64,000 nucleotides of DNA, from positions 134,515-198,514 of the forward strand of contig JACKBJ010000004.1 in the NCBI GenBank assembly GCA_020634625.1, written 5' to 3'. Below, piece by piece: positions 15,669 to 24,409 of the stretch (positions within the stretch are counted from its first letter, which is position 1; the number at the start of each line of letters is the position of its first letter). The notes below the pieces were generated by a model. That model had not been told where the DNA came from and did no database searches. It worked only from the letters and a program-made list of their open reading frames with translations. This DNA comes from Caldilineae bacterium (GTDB lineage Bacteria > Chloroflexota > Anaerolineae > Epilineales > Epilineaceae). The position numbers and the translations under genes were made by a program.

Positions 15669-17612
15669 ATGATGCCGTCGACCCGCCCCCGAATCCGCCT
15701 GCTCCTCCAGCTCCTCGGACTGACCCTTACCGGCTTCGCGTTCGGGCTCCTGCTCGGCGGCCGGACCGCGCTGGCCCAGACCGATCGGCCCGGCCTGGTC
15801 ACCGAGGCGCTGCAGCGGCGCTACGCCACGCGTCACCTGCTTCCCTTCACCGCTCCGGGCGGCCGGGCCGGAAGCAGCGAGGCCAGCCTGCGGGTGACCA
15901 ACACCGGCTGGCACGAAACGCAGGTCCTGGTGGTGGAGCTGGCACCCGCCACCGTCCAGTGCGCGGCCGACTTCGATGCCTCGCGGGTGATCTCGGTCCA
16001 CTGCGAGTCGGGTCTGGCGCGCTTCGAATCGCGCAGCATCCCGCTGTCGGGCCAGGACAGCCTGGCCCTGGTCTACAGCCTCGATCCGAGCGCCGTGGCG
16101 GATGCCTGCCAGAGCTTCGCGCCGGTGCGGCGCGGCGCCTTGAGCCTGGCGGCTTGGGAGACCAGCGTGCAACTGGCCACCCCCGGCGAGCCGCTGGCCG
16201 TGCTGGGCGAGGCGCGGGCCGATGCCGCGCTCAGCGGCCTGGCCGGCTTGACCGGCCTGCCGCTGCCCGCCGCGCAGACGGCGCGGCTGGCCGTCGTCAA
16301 GGGCCTGGCCGCGATTCCGGCAGGTGAGGGCAGGCTGCGGGTCGTCAACGCAAGCGCGGACTGCGCCACGATCGAGAACCGGATCGGCCTGCCGAGCGCC
16401 ACGGACGACTGTCAGCCGGCGCGACCGACCGTCGAGGCGTTGGGCGCCTTCGGGTCGCGCGATCTGGCGCCCGGCTTCGGATCGGCCGAGATGGCCGCGC
16501 TGACCCAGCTGCGCAGCGGTCGACAGCCGAGCGATCTCCTGGCGCTCGGTTCCGGCATCGACCTGCGCACGGCCGATCTGTGGCTGCGCCAGACCGCGAC
16601 GACCCTCAGCGCCGCCGAGTCGCGCATCCTCGCCTTCCCGCTCGCGATCTCGCCGGTCGAAGGCAGCACCAGCGAGCTCTGGGTCAGCAACGCCCACGTC
16701 ACGGCGACGGTCCAGATCAACCTGGCGATGAGCGACGGCAACGGTCAGGTCATCCGCAACTACAACGATCCGGTGGGCCTCTGCCCGGGCGCCAGCCGGG
16801 TCTACGACATCCTCGACCTGGCCGGCGAGATCCCCCCCACCGGTCGCGGCGCCGCGGCCGAGCCCTACCTGTCGCTGCGCGTCGAAGGCACCTCGAGCCA
16901 GATCAGCGACTTCGCCCCGATCGCTGGAACGCTGATCGTGCGCCAGCCGGGCGGCGGCTTCGCCTATGGCGGCCTCAACCTGCCCTTCGAGGCCAGCGTG
17001 ATCCGGCCACGCCGCGACCAGAACGATGGGTCCAACGCCATCGCCGCCGTGCTGCCCGGCCTGAAGCTGCGCTACGGCCCGGAGCGGCTGACCAGCTTCG
17101 TGGCCGTCGCCGGACTGGGCAACGTGGCCGGCGACAACGCGGTCGCGATCGACTTCTACGACACGGACGGCAACCTGGTCGTCACCAACTTCCAGCGCCC
17201 GCTGCGCCCGGTGGCCTTCTTCGACCTGACACAGGTGGTCCTGCGCGATGGCGGCGGCCAGCGCTTGCCGGACGGCTTCGTCGGCACCGCCGTGATCCGC
17301 GGCCAGCGCAACCCGGGCGCCGCCTTCGGCGCGATCGCATTGGAGCGGCCGGCGGCCGGCGACCGCCAAGGCGCCGGCGGCGGACCGGCCGTGCACGCCT
17401 ACGCCAGCCAGCTGATCCGGCTCTGGCCGGATCCGGACGCGCCGACGCCGACCGCGGGGCCGACGCGCGCCCTGCCGACGCCGACCAGCCAGACCCCTCC
17501 AGCCACCGACGAGCCGACGCCGACCGGCGAAGCCACCCGCCCGGTGGCGCCGGGGTCGATCTGGCTCCCACTGCTGATGCAGACCTGGTCCGGAGCCGCA
17601 GATCGGGGCTAG
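15669..17612 (+). CDS. Secreted surface protein with a C-terminal PT linker and WLPLL motif
   Basis: A 647-residue exported protein. The signal peptide (RIRLLLQLLGLTLTGFAFGLLLGG) ends at ALAQ. The body has several beta-rich segments with recurring phrases such as LRVTNTGWHETQVLVVEL, LWVSNAHVTATVQINLAMSD and VAIDFYDTDGNLVVTN, which suggest repeated Ig-like domains. The end is Pro/Thr-rich and then SIWLPLLMQ. No enzymatic motif is seen. ATG 15669 has GAGG eight bases upstream; in-frame ATGs at 15636 and 15645 are less well placed. Probably a cell-surface structural or binding protein of unknown role. Confidence 0.75.
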   Translation: MMPSTRPRIRLLLQLLGLTLTGFAFGLLLGGRTALAQTDRPGLVTEALQRRYATRHLLPFTAPGGRAGSSEASLRVTNTGWHETQVLVVELAPATVQCAADFDASRVISVHCESGLARFESRSIPLSGQDSLALVYSLDPSAVADACQSFAPVRRGALSLAAWETSVQLATPGEPLAVLGEARADAALSGLAGLTGLPLPAAQTARLAVVKGLAAIPAGEGRLRVVNASADCATIENRIGLPSATDDCQPARPTVEALGAFGSRDLAPGFGSAEMAALTQLRSGRQPSDLLALGSGIDLRTADLWLRQTATTLSAAESRILAFPLAISPVEGSTSELWVSNAHVTATVQINLAMSDGNGQVIRNYNDPVGLCPGASRVYDILDLAGEIPPTGRGAAAEPYLSLRVEGTSSQISDFAPIAGTLIVRQPGGGFAYGGLNLPFEASVIRPRRDQNDGSNAIAAVLPGLKLRYGPERLTSFVAVAGLGNVAGDNAVAIDFYDTDGNLVVTNFQRPLRPVAFFDLTQVVLRDGGGQRLPDGFVGTAVIRGQRNPGAAFGAIALERPAAGDRQGAGGGPAVHAYASQLIRLWPDPDAPTPTAGPTRALPTPTSQTPPATDEPTPTGEATRPVAPGSIWLPLLMQTWSGAADRG

Positions 17613-17632
17613 GCCCCCCGATCGACAGGGCC

Positions 17633-18292
17633 ATGCACCGGCTGCTCGCCAGTCTGGATCCCGCCCAGCCCGGTTTCGCAGGCCGCATGCGACGCCTGCT
17701 GGGCGGCTGCCTCGTGCTCCTGCTCGCCGCCAGCCTGGCGATGGCGGTCGTGCTGCCTCGACGCCTGCCTCGCCTGGGCTTCTGGACCGGTGTGCTGCAG
17801 CTGGAGCTGGGCTTGCACGGCAGCGCGGAGCGCAGCGCCAGGCGGCTGATCCAGGACGCGCCCCGGGCGAGCTACGACCCCTACCGGCTGCTGGCCGCCG
17901 CGCTGCGACGCCAGGGGCGATTCGACGCGCAGCTGGCGGTGCTCGACGAGGCCGCCCTCAGGCTGCCCGAGTCCTGGCGCGCCCAGGGGAACCGCTGCTG
18001 GTATCACAGCCTCTTCGGCGATCCGGGCAGCGTCTTGGCCGCCTGTGATCGCGCCGTTGCGCTGGCGCCTTCCGACGACAGCGCCGCCCTGACCTGGCGT
18101 GGGGTCGCCCGCTGGCTGTCCGGCGACCCCGAGGGCGCGCTGGAGGATCTGCGGGCGGCGGTGGCCCGCGGAGAGGCCGCCGGGCGGCGCGATGCCGCCC
18201 ACCTTCGCGTGCGGGCCTGGCTGACCGCCCTGGAGGCAGGCCAAGACCCCTTCGATGCGGACACCCTCGACCGCGAGCGCGAGCGCTTCTGA
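17633..18292 (+). CDS. Membrane-anchored TPR-like protein
   Basis: A 219-residue protein with one N-terminal membrane helix (LLGGCLVLLLAASLAMAVVL, about residues 23-42) and a helical repeat region. The stretches YRLLAAALRRQGRFDAQLAVLDEA and AACDRAVALAPSDDSAALTWRGVARWLSGDPEGALEDLRAAV show the TPR spacing of small and large residues. It lies 20 bases after the surface protein gene and is probably co-transcribed. The function is unknown. Confidence 0.72.
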   Translation: MHRLLASLDPAQPGFAGRMRRLLGGCLVLLLAASLAMAVVLPRRLPRLGFWTGVLQLELGLHGSAERSARRLIQDAPRASYDPYRLLAAALRRQGRFDAQLAVLDEAALRLPESWRAQGNRCWYHSLFGDPGSVLAACDRAVALAPSDDSAALTWRGVARWLSGDPEGALEDLRAAVARGEAAGRRDAAHLRVRAWLTALEAGQDPFDADTLDRERERF

Positions 18293-18312
18293 GGTCCGGC
18301 CGAGTCGGGAGC

Positions 18313-18334
18313 GCCGAGGCCTGTCATCCTCGGC
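18313..18334. terminator. Weak hairpin between convergent genes
   Basis: GCCGAGG (18313-18319) pairs with CCTCGGC (18328-18334) in the 61-base gap between the convergent TPR gene and ABC ATPase. There is no T run, so this is only a possible shared terminator. Confidence 0.3.
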
Positions 18335-18353
18335 ACACCCCGGCCGTGGGGCG

Positions 18354-19253
18354 CTAGCCCGACGGTTCGCCCGTCGGCGCTTCGCCGGCGAGCATGGCGC
18401 CTCGCAGGGCGCGGCGCACCTGGTTGACGCGATCGAAGTAGGCCACATCGGTCCGCGTCTGCTCGTCGCGCGGGCGGGGCAGGTCGATCGCGATCTCGGC
18501 CGCCAGCCGCCCGGGTCCTGGCGTGAACACGATCACGCGATCGGCCAGGAAGACCGCCTCCTCGATGTCGTGCGTCACGAAGAGCACGGTCACCCCGGTC
18601 GCGCGCCAGAGCTCGAGCAGCTCGAGGTTGAGCCGCTCCCGGGTCAGCTCGTCCAGGCTGCCAAAGGGCTCGTCCATCAGCAGGATGCGTGGGCGAACCA
18701 CCATGGCCCGCGCGATCGCCACCCGCTGCTGCATGCCGCCCGAAAGCTGCCGCGGCTTGCGATCGGCGACGTCGGCCAGTCCGACCCGCGACAGCGACGC
18801 CATGGCCTGGGCGCGGCGTTCGGCGCGCGGCACGCCCTGAACCTGCAGGGGCAGCTCCACGTTGGCCAGCACCTTGCGCCAGCTGTACAGCACCGGCGAC
18901 TGGAAGACCATGCCGAACTCGCGCCGCCGTCGGGCCTCGGAAGGCTCGTGGCCGCAGACCCGGATCTCGCCGCCGCTCGGTGGCAGCAAGTCGCCGATCA
19001 GGCGCAGCAGGGTCGACTTGCCGGAGCCGCTCGGCCCGACGATGGCCACGAAGGCGCCGGCGGCCACGTCGAAGGAGACGCGATCGAGCGCCAGCGTGCC
19101 GCCGGGCGTATCGTCGAAGGACTTGACCAGGCCGCGCAGCGAGAGCTGCGGCGTCGCGCCCGCCGCCGTCGGGCCGACCGTCGACCCGATCGCAGCCTCC
19201 CCGGCCGGATCGCTCGGCATCGCCGAATCGGGCCTTGCCCGCCCGGCGTTCAC
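18354..19253 (-). CDS. ABC transporter ATPase, nitrate/sulfonate/taurine (SsuB/TauB) type
   Basis: ATP-binding subunit of a probable importer. Walker A is GPSGSGKST (residues 73-81), the Q-loop lies in MVFQSPVLYSWR, the signature is LSGGMQQRVAIARAM, Walker B is ILLMDEPFGSLDE and the H-loop lies in FVTHDIEEAVFLADRV. The sequence after the H-loop (VIVFTPGPGRLAAEI) fits the SsuB/TauB/NrtD group. Start GTG 19253 follows AAGGG. No permease or binding-protein gene adjoins it, so the partners must be elsewhere; a solute-binding/OmpA fusion at 27.9 kb is one conceivable partner. Confidence 0.9.
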   Translation of the reverse strand: MNAGRARPDSAMPSDPAGEAAIGSTVGPTAAGATPQLSLRGLVKSFDDTPGGTLALDRVSFDVAAGAFVAIVGPSGSGKSTLLRLIGDLLPPSGGEIRVCGHEPSEARRRREFGMVFQSPVLYSWRKVLANVELPLQVQGVPRAERRAQAMASLSRVGLADVADRKPRQLSGGMQQRVAIARAMVVRPRILLMDEPFGSLDELTRERLNLELLELWRATGVTVLFVTHDIEEAVFLADRVIVFTPGPGRLAAEIAIDLPRPRDEQTRTDVAYFDRVNQVRRALRGAMLAGEAPTGEPSG

Positions 19254-19270
19254 GCCTCACCCTTCGGGGC

Positions 19271-19300
19271 TTGATCTCGAGCGATCCGTCGTGCTAAAAT
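19271..19300 (+). promoter_or_regulatory. Promoter of tRNA-Ser
   Basis: TTGATC (19271-19276), an 18-bp spacer and TAAAAT (19295-19300) preceded by TGC. The predicted start near 19307 is only five bases before the tRNA. Confidence 0.75.
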
Positions 19301-19311
19301 ACGGTTTCCGT

Positions 19312-19403
19312 GGAGGGGTCGCATAGTCTGGTCTAGTGCGCGCGTCTCGAAAACGCGTAGGGGTTTACGCCTCTCGTGGGTTCGAATCCCACCCCCTCCG
19401 CCA
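19312..19403 (+). tRNA. tRNA-Ser (anticodon CGA)
   Basis: The acceptor stem GGAGGGG pairs with CCCCTCC, then discriminator G and an encoded CCA. The D-arm is GCA...TGC, the anticodon stem CGCGT/ACGCG encloses CTCGAAA with anticodon CGA at 19348-19350, and the long variable arm (AGGGG...CCTCT) is typical of serine tRNAs. The T-arm is GTGGG TTCGAAT CCCAC. It reads the codon UCG. Confidence 0.95.
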
Positions 19404-19406
19404 CGA

Positions 19407-19435
19407 CGCCCGGGGCATTGCTGCCCCGGGCGTTT
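19407..19435 (+). terminator. Intrinsic terminator of tRNA-Ser
   Basis: A perfect 11-bp stem (CGCCCGGGGCA with TGCCCCGGGCG), loop TTGC, followed by TTT. It starts four bases after the tRNA and precedes the 3' end of a convergent gene. Confidence 0.85.
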
Positions 19436-19455
19436 GCGTTGCCGTGCCGCATCGC

Positions 19456-21291
19456 CTAGCGCCGCTGCGTGACGATGGGCAGCTGCAGCTTCACCGTCAG
19501 CTCGCTGCGCCGGACGACCGCCGTGACCAGCTGCGGTGGATTGGGCCAGTCGCTCAGATTGCCCGCCCGGTCGCGCGCCCGCGCCCGAAAGCTGTACATG
19601 TGGCCGTACTCGCCCTCGAAGGCACGCGAGGTCGCGCTGGTGGCCATGTCCCAGTCGACCCAGGGGCCCCAGTCCTCGCGCATCTGAAGGTCGTAGCTCA
19701 CGATGCCGCTCGAGCCGAGGTCCACGCCGCTCCACCGGACCACGAAGCGCGGGTTGTCGATGCTGTTCACCGGCTCGATCGAGACCACCGGCGGCAGCCC
19801 GTCGATGAAGGTCTGGGCCTCGAAGGCCCCGTCGGCCTCGCGGTGGCCGGCGTTGTCGACGCCCATGACCCGGAACTGATAGAACTGGCCCTGCTGGGCC
19901 TGGTCGAAGCGAACGTGGTTCTCCTTGACCCCGTCCGCCAGCAAGCCCCAGGAGCCGCCGCCGATGTTGTAGTGCACGGTGTAGTAGTCGATGCCGCTGC
20001 CGAATCGGTCGGGCGCGTTGGGCAGGTCCACCCCGGTCCAGCGCAGCTCGAAGGGTCCGGGCATGTACTCGGGCAGGGGATCGATCGTCACCTGCGGTGG
20101 GTCGAAGTCGAAGTGGGTCACCGCGTCGGCCGGCGCCGCCGGCTTGACGTTGCCGGCCGGGTCGGTCGGGTAGATCGCAAACTCGTAGCGGACCCCGTTG
20201 AAGCCGATGAAGCGGCCACCGTAGCTGCGTGCCTGACCGGCCAGGAGTCCCCAGTCGGCGGTGTTGCCGCGGCCATACAAGTCGAAGTAGTCGATGCCGG
20301 TGCCCGGATCCGGATCCTCGCCCCACCAGCGCAGGGGCAGCGCCGCCTGCTGCGGGTCGCTCTCGGTCGCCTGGGTGACGTAGCGGGGCAGCGGATCCAT
20401 GCCGCCTCGCGGCGCCCGGGTGTCGGTCGCGTGCTTGATGCGCAGCTCCGGCTCGTTGGACCCCTCGGACGAGTCGAAGCCGCGGTAGGAGCCGTCGCGG
20501 TCGTCGCCGTGCAGCACGATGCCGCCGTTGCAGCGGTTGTCCGTGTTCCATTCGGGCCGGCGCCACTCGACCACGGCATCGGCGATGTCGAGGCTGTAGC
20601 GATCGCGCGTCGTGCCGACGTCGGTCCGGTCGAGCACCTCGTCGGTCCGGTCGGGAGGATCGTCCCAGGTGGGGTCGCGCTCGTCCCAGCTGTCGCGGCA
20701 GTCGGTCGTGCCTCGGAAGCGGCCGAGCTCGACCGGATAAGCGGTGATCCGGCGCTCGGGATCGTTGGCCGGGCCGGCCTCGCGCAGGTAGAGCTCGACG
20801 TCGGCCTCGGTCACGGCCTGGTTGGCCGCCAGCTCCGACATGTCGAACCAGAGATAGCTGTAGGACTTGCCGTATCCCGCCGGGCCCCCGACGTAGAGCA
20901 GCTTGAGCCGACCGAAGTTGTCACGCGCCTTGCTCTCCGACACGAAGGTGTCCTGCTCGGCCCGCAGGCGGGTCGTCTCCATCAGCGCCCGCAGACCGGT
21001 CAGCTCGGCGATCCGGTCCAGGGTATCGCGGGCCTGGTGCGACGCGAGCCGGGACGGCTGGCTCGGTGATCCGCCGATGGGAAGCCCGACCGGCTCCACG
21101 ATGAAGCGGCCCAGCGAGGCATCGAAGACCGCTTCGCCCGGGCTCTGTGCCGACGACCCGCCCGGCAAGCCGGCGACCACGAGGAGCGCCGCGCCGAGGC
21201 TGGCGACCAGCCTCGGGCGGCGACGCAGAGGTTGGCCGGCCAGACCCCGGGGTCCTGACCGATGCATGCGCGAACCTTGATTCCTGCCCAT
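19456..21291 (-). CDS. Secreted DNRLRE-domain protein with Fn3-like repeats
   Basis: A 611-residue surface protein. A signal peptide covers about residues 20-49 (LVASLGAALLVVAGLPGGSSAQ). A DNRLRE-type domain follows (DTFVSESKARDNFGRLKLLYVGG, YLWFDMSEL, EADVELYLREAG). The second half has Fn3-like repeats with a recurring signature (SGIDYYTVHYNIGGGSWGLL, SYDLQMREDWGPWVDW, YSFRARARDRAGNLSDW). The end VKLQLPIVTQRR carries the LP motif shared by other surface proteins in this window. AGGAGGT lies six bases before ATG 21291, a strong ribosome site. Probably an adhesive or structural cell-surface protein. Confidence 0.82.
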   Translation of the reverse strand: MGRNQGSRMHRSGPRGLAGQPLRRRPRLVASLGAALLVVAGLPGGSSAQSPGEAVFDASLGRFIVEPVGLPIGGSPSQPSRLASHQARDTLDRIAELTGLRALMETTRLRAEQDTFVSESKARDNFGRLKLLYVGGPAGYGKSYSYLWFDMSELAANQAVTEADVELYLREAGPANDPERRITAYPVELGRFRGTTDCRDSWDERDPTWDDPPDRTDEVLDRTDVGTTRDRYSLDIADAVVEWRRPEWNTDNRCNGGIVLHGDDRDGSYRGFDSSEGSNEPELRIKHATDTRAPRGGMDPLPRYVTQATESDPQQAALPLRWWGEDPDPGTGIDYFDLYGRGNTADWGLLAGQARSYGGRFIGFNGVRYEFAIYPTDPAGNVKPAAPADAVTHFDFDPPQVTIDPLPEYMPGPFELRWTGVDLPNAPDRFGSGIDYYTVHYNIGGGSWGLLADGVKENHVRFDQAQQGQFYQFRVMGVDNAGHREADGAFEAQTFIDGLPPVVSIEPVNSIDNPRFVVRWSGVDLGSSGIVSYDLQMREDWGPWVDWDMATSATSRAFEGEYGHMYSFRARARDRAGNLSDWPNPPQLVTAVVRRSELTVKLQLPIVTQRR

Positions 21292-21436
21292 GGATTTACC
21301 TCCTGGACTCGGCGGACGCCCGCATCCGACACAACGGACGACGGATCAGACGGATCGCTGCCTGCCGCCGCGCAAAGCGCTCCAGGCCGATCCTGGATCG
21401 CTGCGACGCAGGGCTCCCAAAGGGGAGCGCGGTGGC

Positions 21437-22624
21437 TCAGGGCCGGACGATCCGAGGCAACCACACGCGGCTCCCCGTGTCGCGCAGCCAATTCAGACAG
21501 TAACTCTGTCGACCCGGCCAGTGGATGCACAAGGGTGGGTTGGCCAGCGGATGCTCCTCGACGACGCCGTCGGCGTACTCCACGACCACCTTGCTCTCGA
21601 CCGAGACGGGCGTGATGATCTCGCCGAAGCCGGGGTTCACCCGCACCTGGTAGTCCAACGGTTGCTGGAAGCGCTGCTCGTCGACTTCGAACTGCCAGGC
21701 ATGCTCCGACAGCACGATGTAGTCGGGATCTCGCGGCACGCCCGATCGCTCGACGTAGGCGAAGGTGCTCTTGATGAAGTCGCTGTACTCGGCGCGCACG
21801 ATCGAGCCGGGGTGGGCCAGCACCCGGCCCATCTGGTCCAGCGCCCGGTCCAGCTTGCGCTCGTCCTGACCGCCGACGGCCTCGAAGTGGCCCGGGCTGG
21901 CGCAGGTGTTCGCCAGCCGGCGCGCGGCTCCCGGCAGACTGACCACGCCGACGGTGCTGCCGGCCGCCGTGGCACGCTGGCAGGCCGGCGTCGGCGGTGC
22001 CAGGGCCGCACCCTGATCGTTGGTCTGCAGGGGCATGCCGGCATCGACCAGCAAGATGGCCGCCTGTCTCCCCGGTGCGGCCGCCTCGGCCAGGAGCGCC
22101 TGGGCCGCGTCGATCGCCGGGCCAAGATCGCCCGCCGCATCGAGGCCGGCCCCATCGAGCGCCGCCAGGGCCGCGGTCAGCTCGGCCGCATTCGCCGACA
22201 GCGGGATGTCGACGGCATGCCCGGCCGTGGCCACCCGGATGAGCGCGACCCGCGATCCGTTGGCCCAGTCCAGCCGCTCGAGCGTTCGCCCCAGGCCATC
22301 GGCGAGCGCGGTGGCATGGCGAAGGTCGGGCGTCTCGCCGACCAGCGGCTGCACGTCGACCAGCAGCACCAGGTCGAGCACGGCGGCCGTGCCGCCGCAG
22401 TCCAGGTCCATCCAGACCGAGACGTCCAGATCCTGGTTCTGCTCGAGCAGGCTGCGGTCGAAGGCGCGCCCGGCGCCGATGCGACACGGGTGCGCCTGCG
22501 CGGCCACCGGCGGGACCGGCCCGGCCGCCCGAGTGGCGACGAGGGCAAGGAGCCCGAGCGCCAGAGCGGCGCCGATGGCAAGCCGCCGCCGGCCGCTCCG
22601 TTCGATGTCTATGGCGCTGTCCAT
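21437..22624 (-). CDS. Secreted VWA-like protein lacking the metal site
   Basis: A 395-residue exported protein with a signal peptide ending near PVAAQAHPC. Cys47 and Cys76 frame the short module that precedes every VWA-like domain in this window. The VWA-like fold follows (LDLVLLVDVQPLVGE, SRVALIRVATAG), but the MIDAS motif DxSxS is missing (DVQPL), so metal-dependent binding is unlikely. The end is SRVWLPRIVRP, the shared LP motif. A purine-rich site (AGGGGGGAGCAGGT) precedes ATG 22624. A sensing or structural role at the surface is inferred only. Confidence 0.75.
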   Translation of the reverse strand: MDSAIDIERSGRRRLAIGAALALGLLALVATRAAGPVPPVAAQAHPCRIGAGRAFDRSLLEQNQDLDVSVWMDLDCGGTAAVLDLVLLVDVQPLVGETPDLRHATALADGLGRTLERLDWANGSRVALIRVATAGHAVDIPLSANAAELTAALAALDGAGLDAAGDLGPAIDAAQALLAEAAAPGRQAAILLVDAGMPLQTNDQGAALAPPTPACQRATAAGSTVGVVSLPGAARRLANTCASPGHFEAVGGQDERKLDRALDQMGRVLAHPGSIVRAEYSDFIKSTFAYVERSGVPRDPDYIVLSEHAWQFEVDEQRFQQPLDYQVRVNPGFGEIITPVSVESKVVVEYADGVVEEHPLANPPLCIHWPGRQSYCLNWLRDTGSRVWLPRIVRP

Positions 22625-22667
22625 ACCTGCTCCCCCCTCTTGGCCGAGGCCCGACTGGCATCCACGG

Positions 22668-22673
22668 ATTATA
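22668..22673 (-). promoter_or_regulatory. -10 element TATAAT for the 22.6 kb VWA-like gene
   Basis: A perfect TATAAT on the minus strand with a predicted start near 22661, 37 bases before the ATG. No good -35 box is seen. Confidence 0.55.
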
Positions 22674-22728
22674 TCCGAGCCGACGCCGGGGCGCACGGCT
22701 TGCGACAGGCGCGGCTCCGGTAGAACGG

Positions 22729-22758
22729 ACGAGGGCCCCGGGATCTCGGGGCCCTCGT
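22729..22758 (-). terminator. Strong hairpin downstream of the 24.2 kb gene
   Basis: A perfect 12-bp stem (ACGAGGGCCCCG with CGGGGCCCTCGT) around a six-base loop. It lies 60 bases beyond the stop of the 22821-24230 gene and before the promoter of the next minus-strand gene, the right place for a terminator, though the T run is weak. Confidence 0.6.
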
Positions 22759-22820
22759 GTTGGGTTCTCGATCCGGCGCGCGGCCTCGCGACGACCGAGG
22801 CGCGCCCGCCCCGAGGCCGT

Positions 22821-24230
22821 CTAGGGCTCGACCAGGCTATGCCCACGGAACAGCATGGGCAGGTAGATGCCCGGCGCCGCGGTCGGCGGCTCCAGGGTCT
22901 CGGTGGCCGGCTCGGGCGTATGGGTGGCCGGCTCCGGCGTGCTGGTCGGCAGGTCCGAGGTGGGCGTCAGCGTCGGCGGATCGGGTGTGTCGGTGGCCGG
23001 CTCGTCGGTCGGCGTGGCCGTCTCGCTGCCCGGCATCGGCGTCTCGGTCGGCTCGTCGGTCGGAAGCGGCTCGTCGGTCGGCGTCGGCGTGGCCGTCGGT
23101 GGATTCCAGGGACCACACTGCTCGTCCAGCTTGCCGACGGCGGCGACGCACTGCTCGGGCGTGTCCAAGGGCAAGCGCACCTGGATGCCGCTGGCGTAGC
23201 GCAGGAAGGCCTCGGCGCCGTAAGACAGCGGCTTGATCGCCGGGACGAGGCCGGGATCGTCCTTCTTGACCTTGAGCTGATAGCTCAGGGACCGGCCGCC
23301 GGGCGGGTTGCGGCCCCCGGCCATCTCCCACTCCCAGTCGTCGCCAAAGACGTTGACGCCCGGCACGGGCTGGCTCGAGCCAGCCACGTAGCCGACGAAC
23401 TGGCCGTCGAGGTAGTCGGTGATGATCACCTGGTCGACGTTGTCACCCTTGAACAAGGCCTTGCCCAGGGCCTCGAAGACCTCTTCCAGCTTCTCGCCGT
23501 TGTTGTCGGTGGCCGAGGAGAGGCTGTGGTTCATGCAGCGCCCCATCCGGCCGCCGGCCGCCGGGATCTGGATGCCGGCGATGATCACGCCCACCCGATC
23601 GGCCTGGCGGCAGCCGGCGCCGATGGTCAGGTTGGGCGCACCCGAGTCGAAGGCGACGATCACGTTGATCTCGTCCTCCACCTGGGTCGGCAGCTGCTGG
23701 TAGGCCTTGAAGATCGCGCCGTCGAAGCCGGATGAGTCGCGGCCGCGCTGGACGCGGAAGGTGCTGGCCAGCTGCAGCATCACCTGCCGCTGCTCCTCGC
23801 CCGAGCGCAGCGGCGAGCGCGGCTGCACGATGCTGTCATAGAGGATCAGGCCCATGCTCGAGCCGTTCTCCCAGGGCAGCTGGTTGATGAAGGTGCGCAG
23901 GCCGGCGCGCATGTTCCGCTCGAGCGCCGCCACCTCGTTGAAGTCCTCGGGGATGTTGTCCGCGATGACCAACATGACGTTCATCTTGACTTCGCTGCCG
24001 CGCTGGGCGCAGTTGTAGTCGAACTTGACCTCGACGTCGAGCGTGCCACCCTGCTCGGTCTTGAGCGGCTTGACCGTGCGCTCGAAGACCGGATTGCAGG
24101 GCGTGGTGCCCGCCTGACCCTGCGCGTGGGCCATCTCGACCGGCGCACCGGCGCCGCCGAGCATGCCCAGGCAGGCGAGCAGGCTGGCCAAGACCAACAG
24201 GCCCAAGGGCCGCCTGGCGAGTCGATTCAT
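22821..24230 (-). CDS. Secreted VWA-like protein with PT-rich linker and YLPML tail
   Basis: A 469-residue exported protein with a signal peptide ending near AHAQ. Cys45 and Cys74, 29 residues apart, form the same module as in the neighbouring VWA proteins, followed by a VWA-like fold (VMLVIADNIPED, SSMGLILYDSIV, NVIVAFDSG) without a complete MIDAS. From about residue 378 a Pro/Thr/Glu-rich linker with repeated TPTDEP and STPEPATHTPEPAT units leads to GIYLPMLFRG near the end. GGGGGA lies about six bases before ATG 24230. The function is not recognised. Confidence 0.78.
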   Translation of the reverse strand: MNRLARRPLGLLVLASLLACLGMLGGAGAPVEMAHAQGQAGTTPCNPVFERTVKPLKTEQGGTLDVEVKFDYNCAQRGSEVKMNVMLVIADNIPEDFNEVAALERNMRAGLRTFINQLPWENGSSMGLILYDSIVQPRSPLRSGEEQRQVMLQLASTFRVQRGRDSSGFDGAIFKAYQQLPTQVEDEINVIVAFDSGAPNLTIGAGCRQADRVGVIIAGIQIPAAGGRMGRCMNHSLSSATDNNGEKLEEVFEALGKALFKGDNVDQVIITDYLDGQFVGYVAGSSQPVPGVNVFGDDWEWEMAGGRNPPGGRSLSYQLKVKKDDPGLVPAIKPLSYGAEAFLRYASGIQVRLPLDTPEQCVAAVGKLDEQCGPWNPPTATPTPTDEPLPTDEPTETPMPGSETATPTDEPATDTPDPPTLTPTSDLPTSTPEPATHTPEPATETLEPPTAAPGIYLPMLFRGHSLVEP

Positions 24231-24356
24231 CTGCAATCCCCCTCTGAGATACCGTGGCGTGTTTCGTGACGCATCCTCGACCGTCGCGGCAGGCCGGGCG
24301 CGACAAGCGCCGTTGCATGACGTTGCTGTCAAGCCTGCCCGAAGTCGCTAGCCTCT

Positions 24357-24385
24357 AGAATACCGCAAAGCGGGGTGCCGCGCAA
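24357..24385 (-). promoter_or_regulatory. Promoter candidate for the 24.2 kb VWA-like gene
   Basis: TTGCGC (24385-24380), a 17-bp spacer and TATTCT (24362-24357) on the minus strand. The leader would be about 120 bases. A TTGACA at 24331-24326 on the same strand has no matching -10. Confidence 0.4.
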
Positions 24386-24409
24386 TCGACCTTCGGACCG
24401 CAGCGCGCT

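Noticed and set aside
22870..23105. Tandem repeats as a possible CRISPR or satellite array
   Set aside because: They encode the Pro/Thr/Glu linker of a surface protein in frame, vary in length and lack spacers. The same holds for the repeats at 41310-41600.
24326..24331. TTGACA on the minus strand as the promoter of the 24.2 kb gene
   Set aside because: No -10-like hexamer lies 16-19 bp downstream; the TTGCGC-17-TATTCT pair upstream is better.
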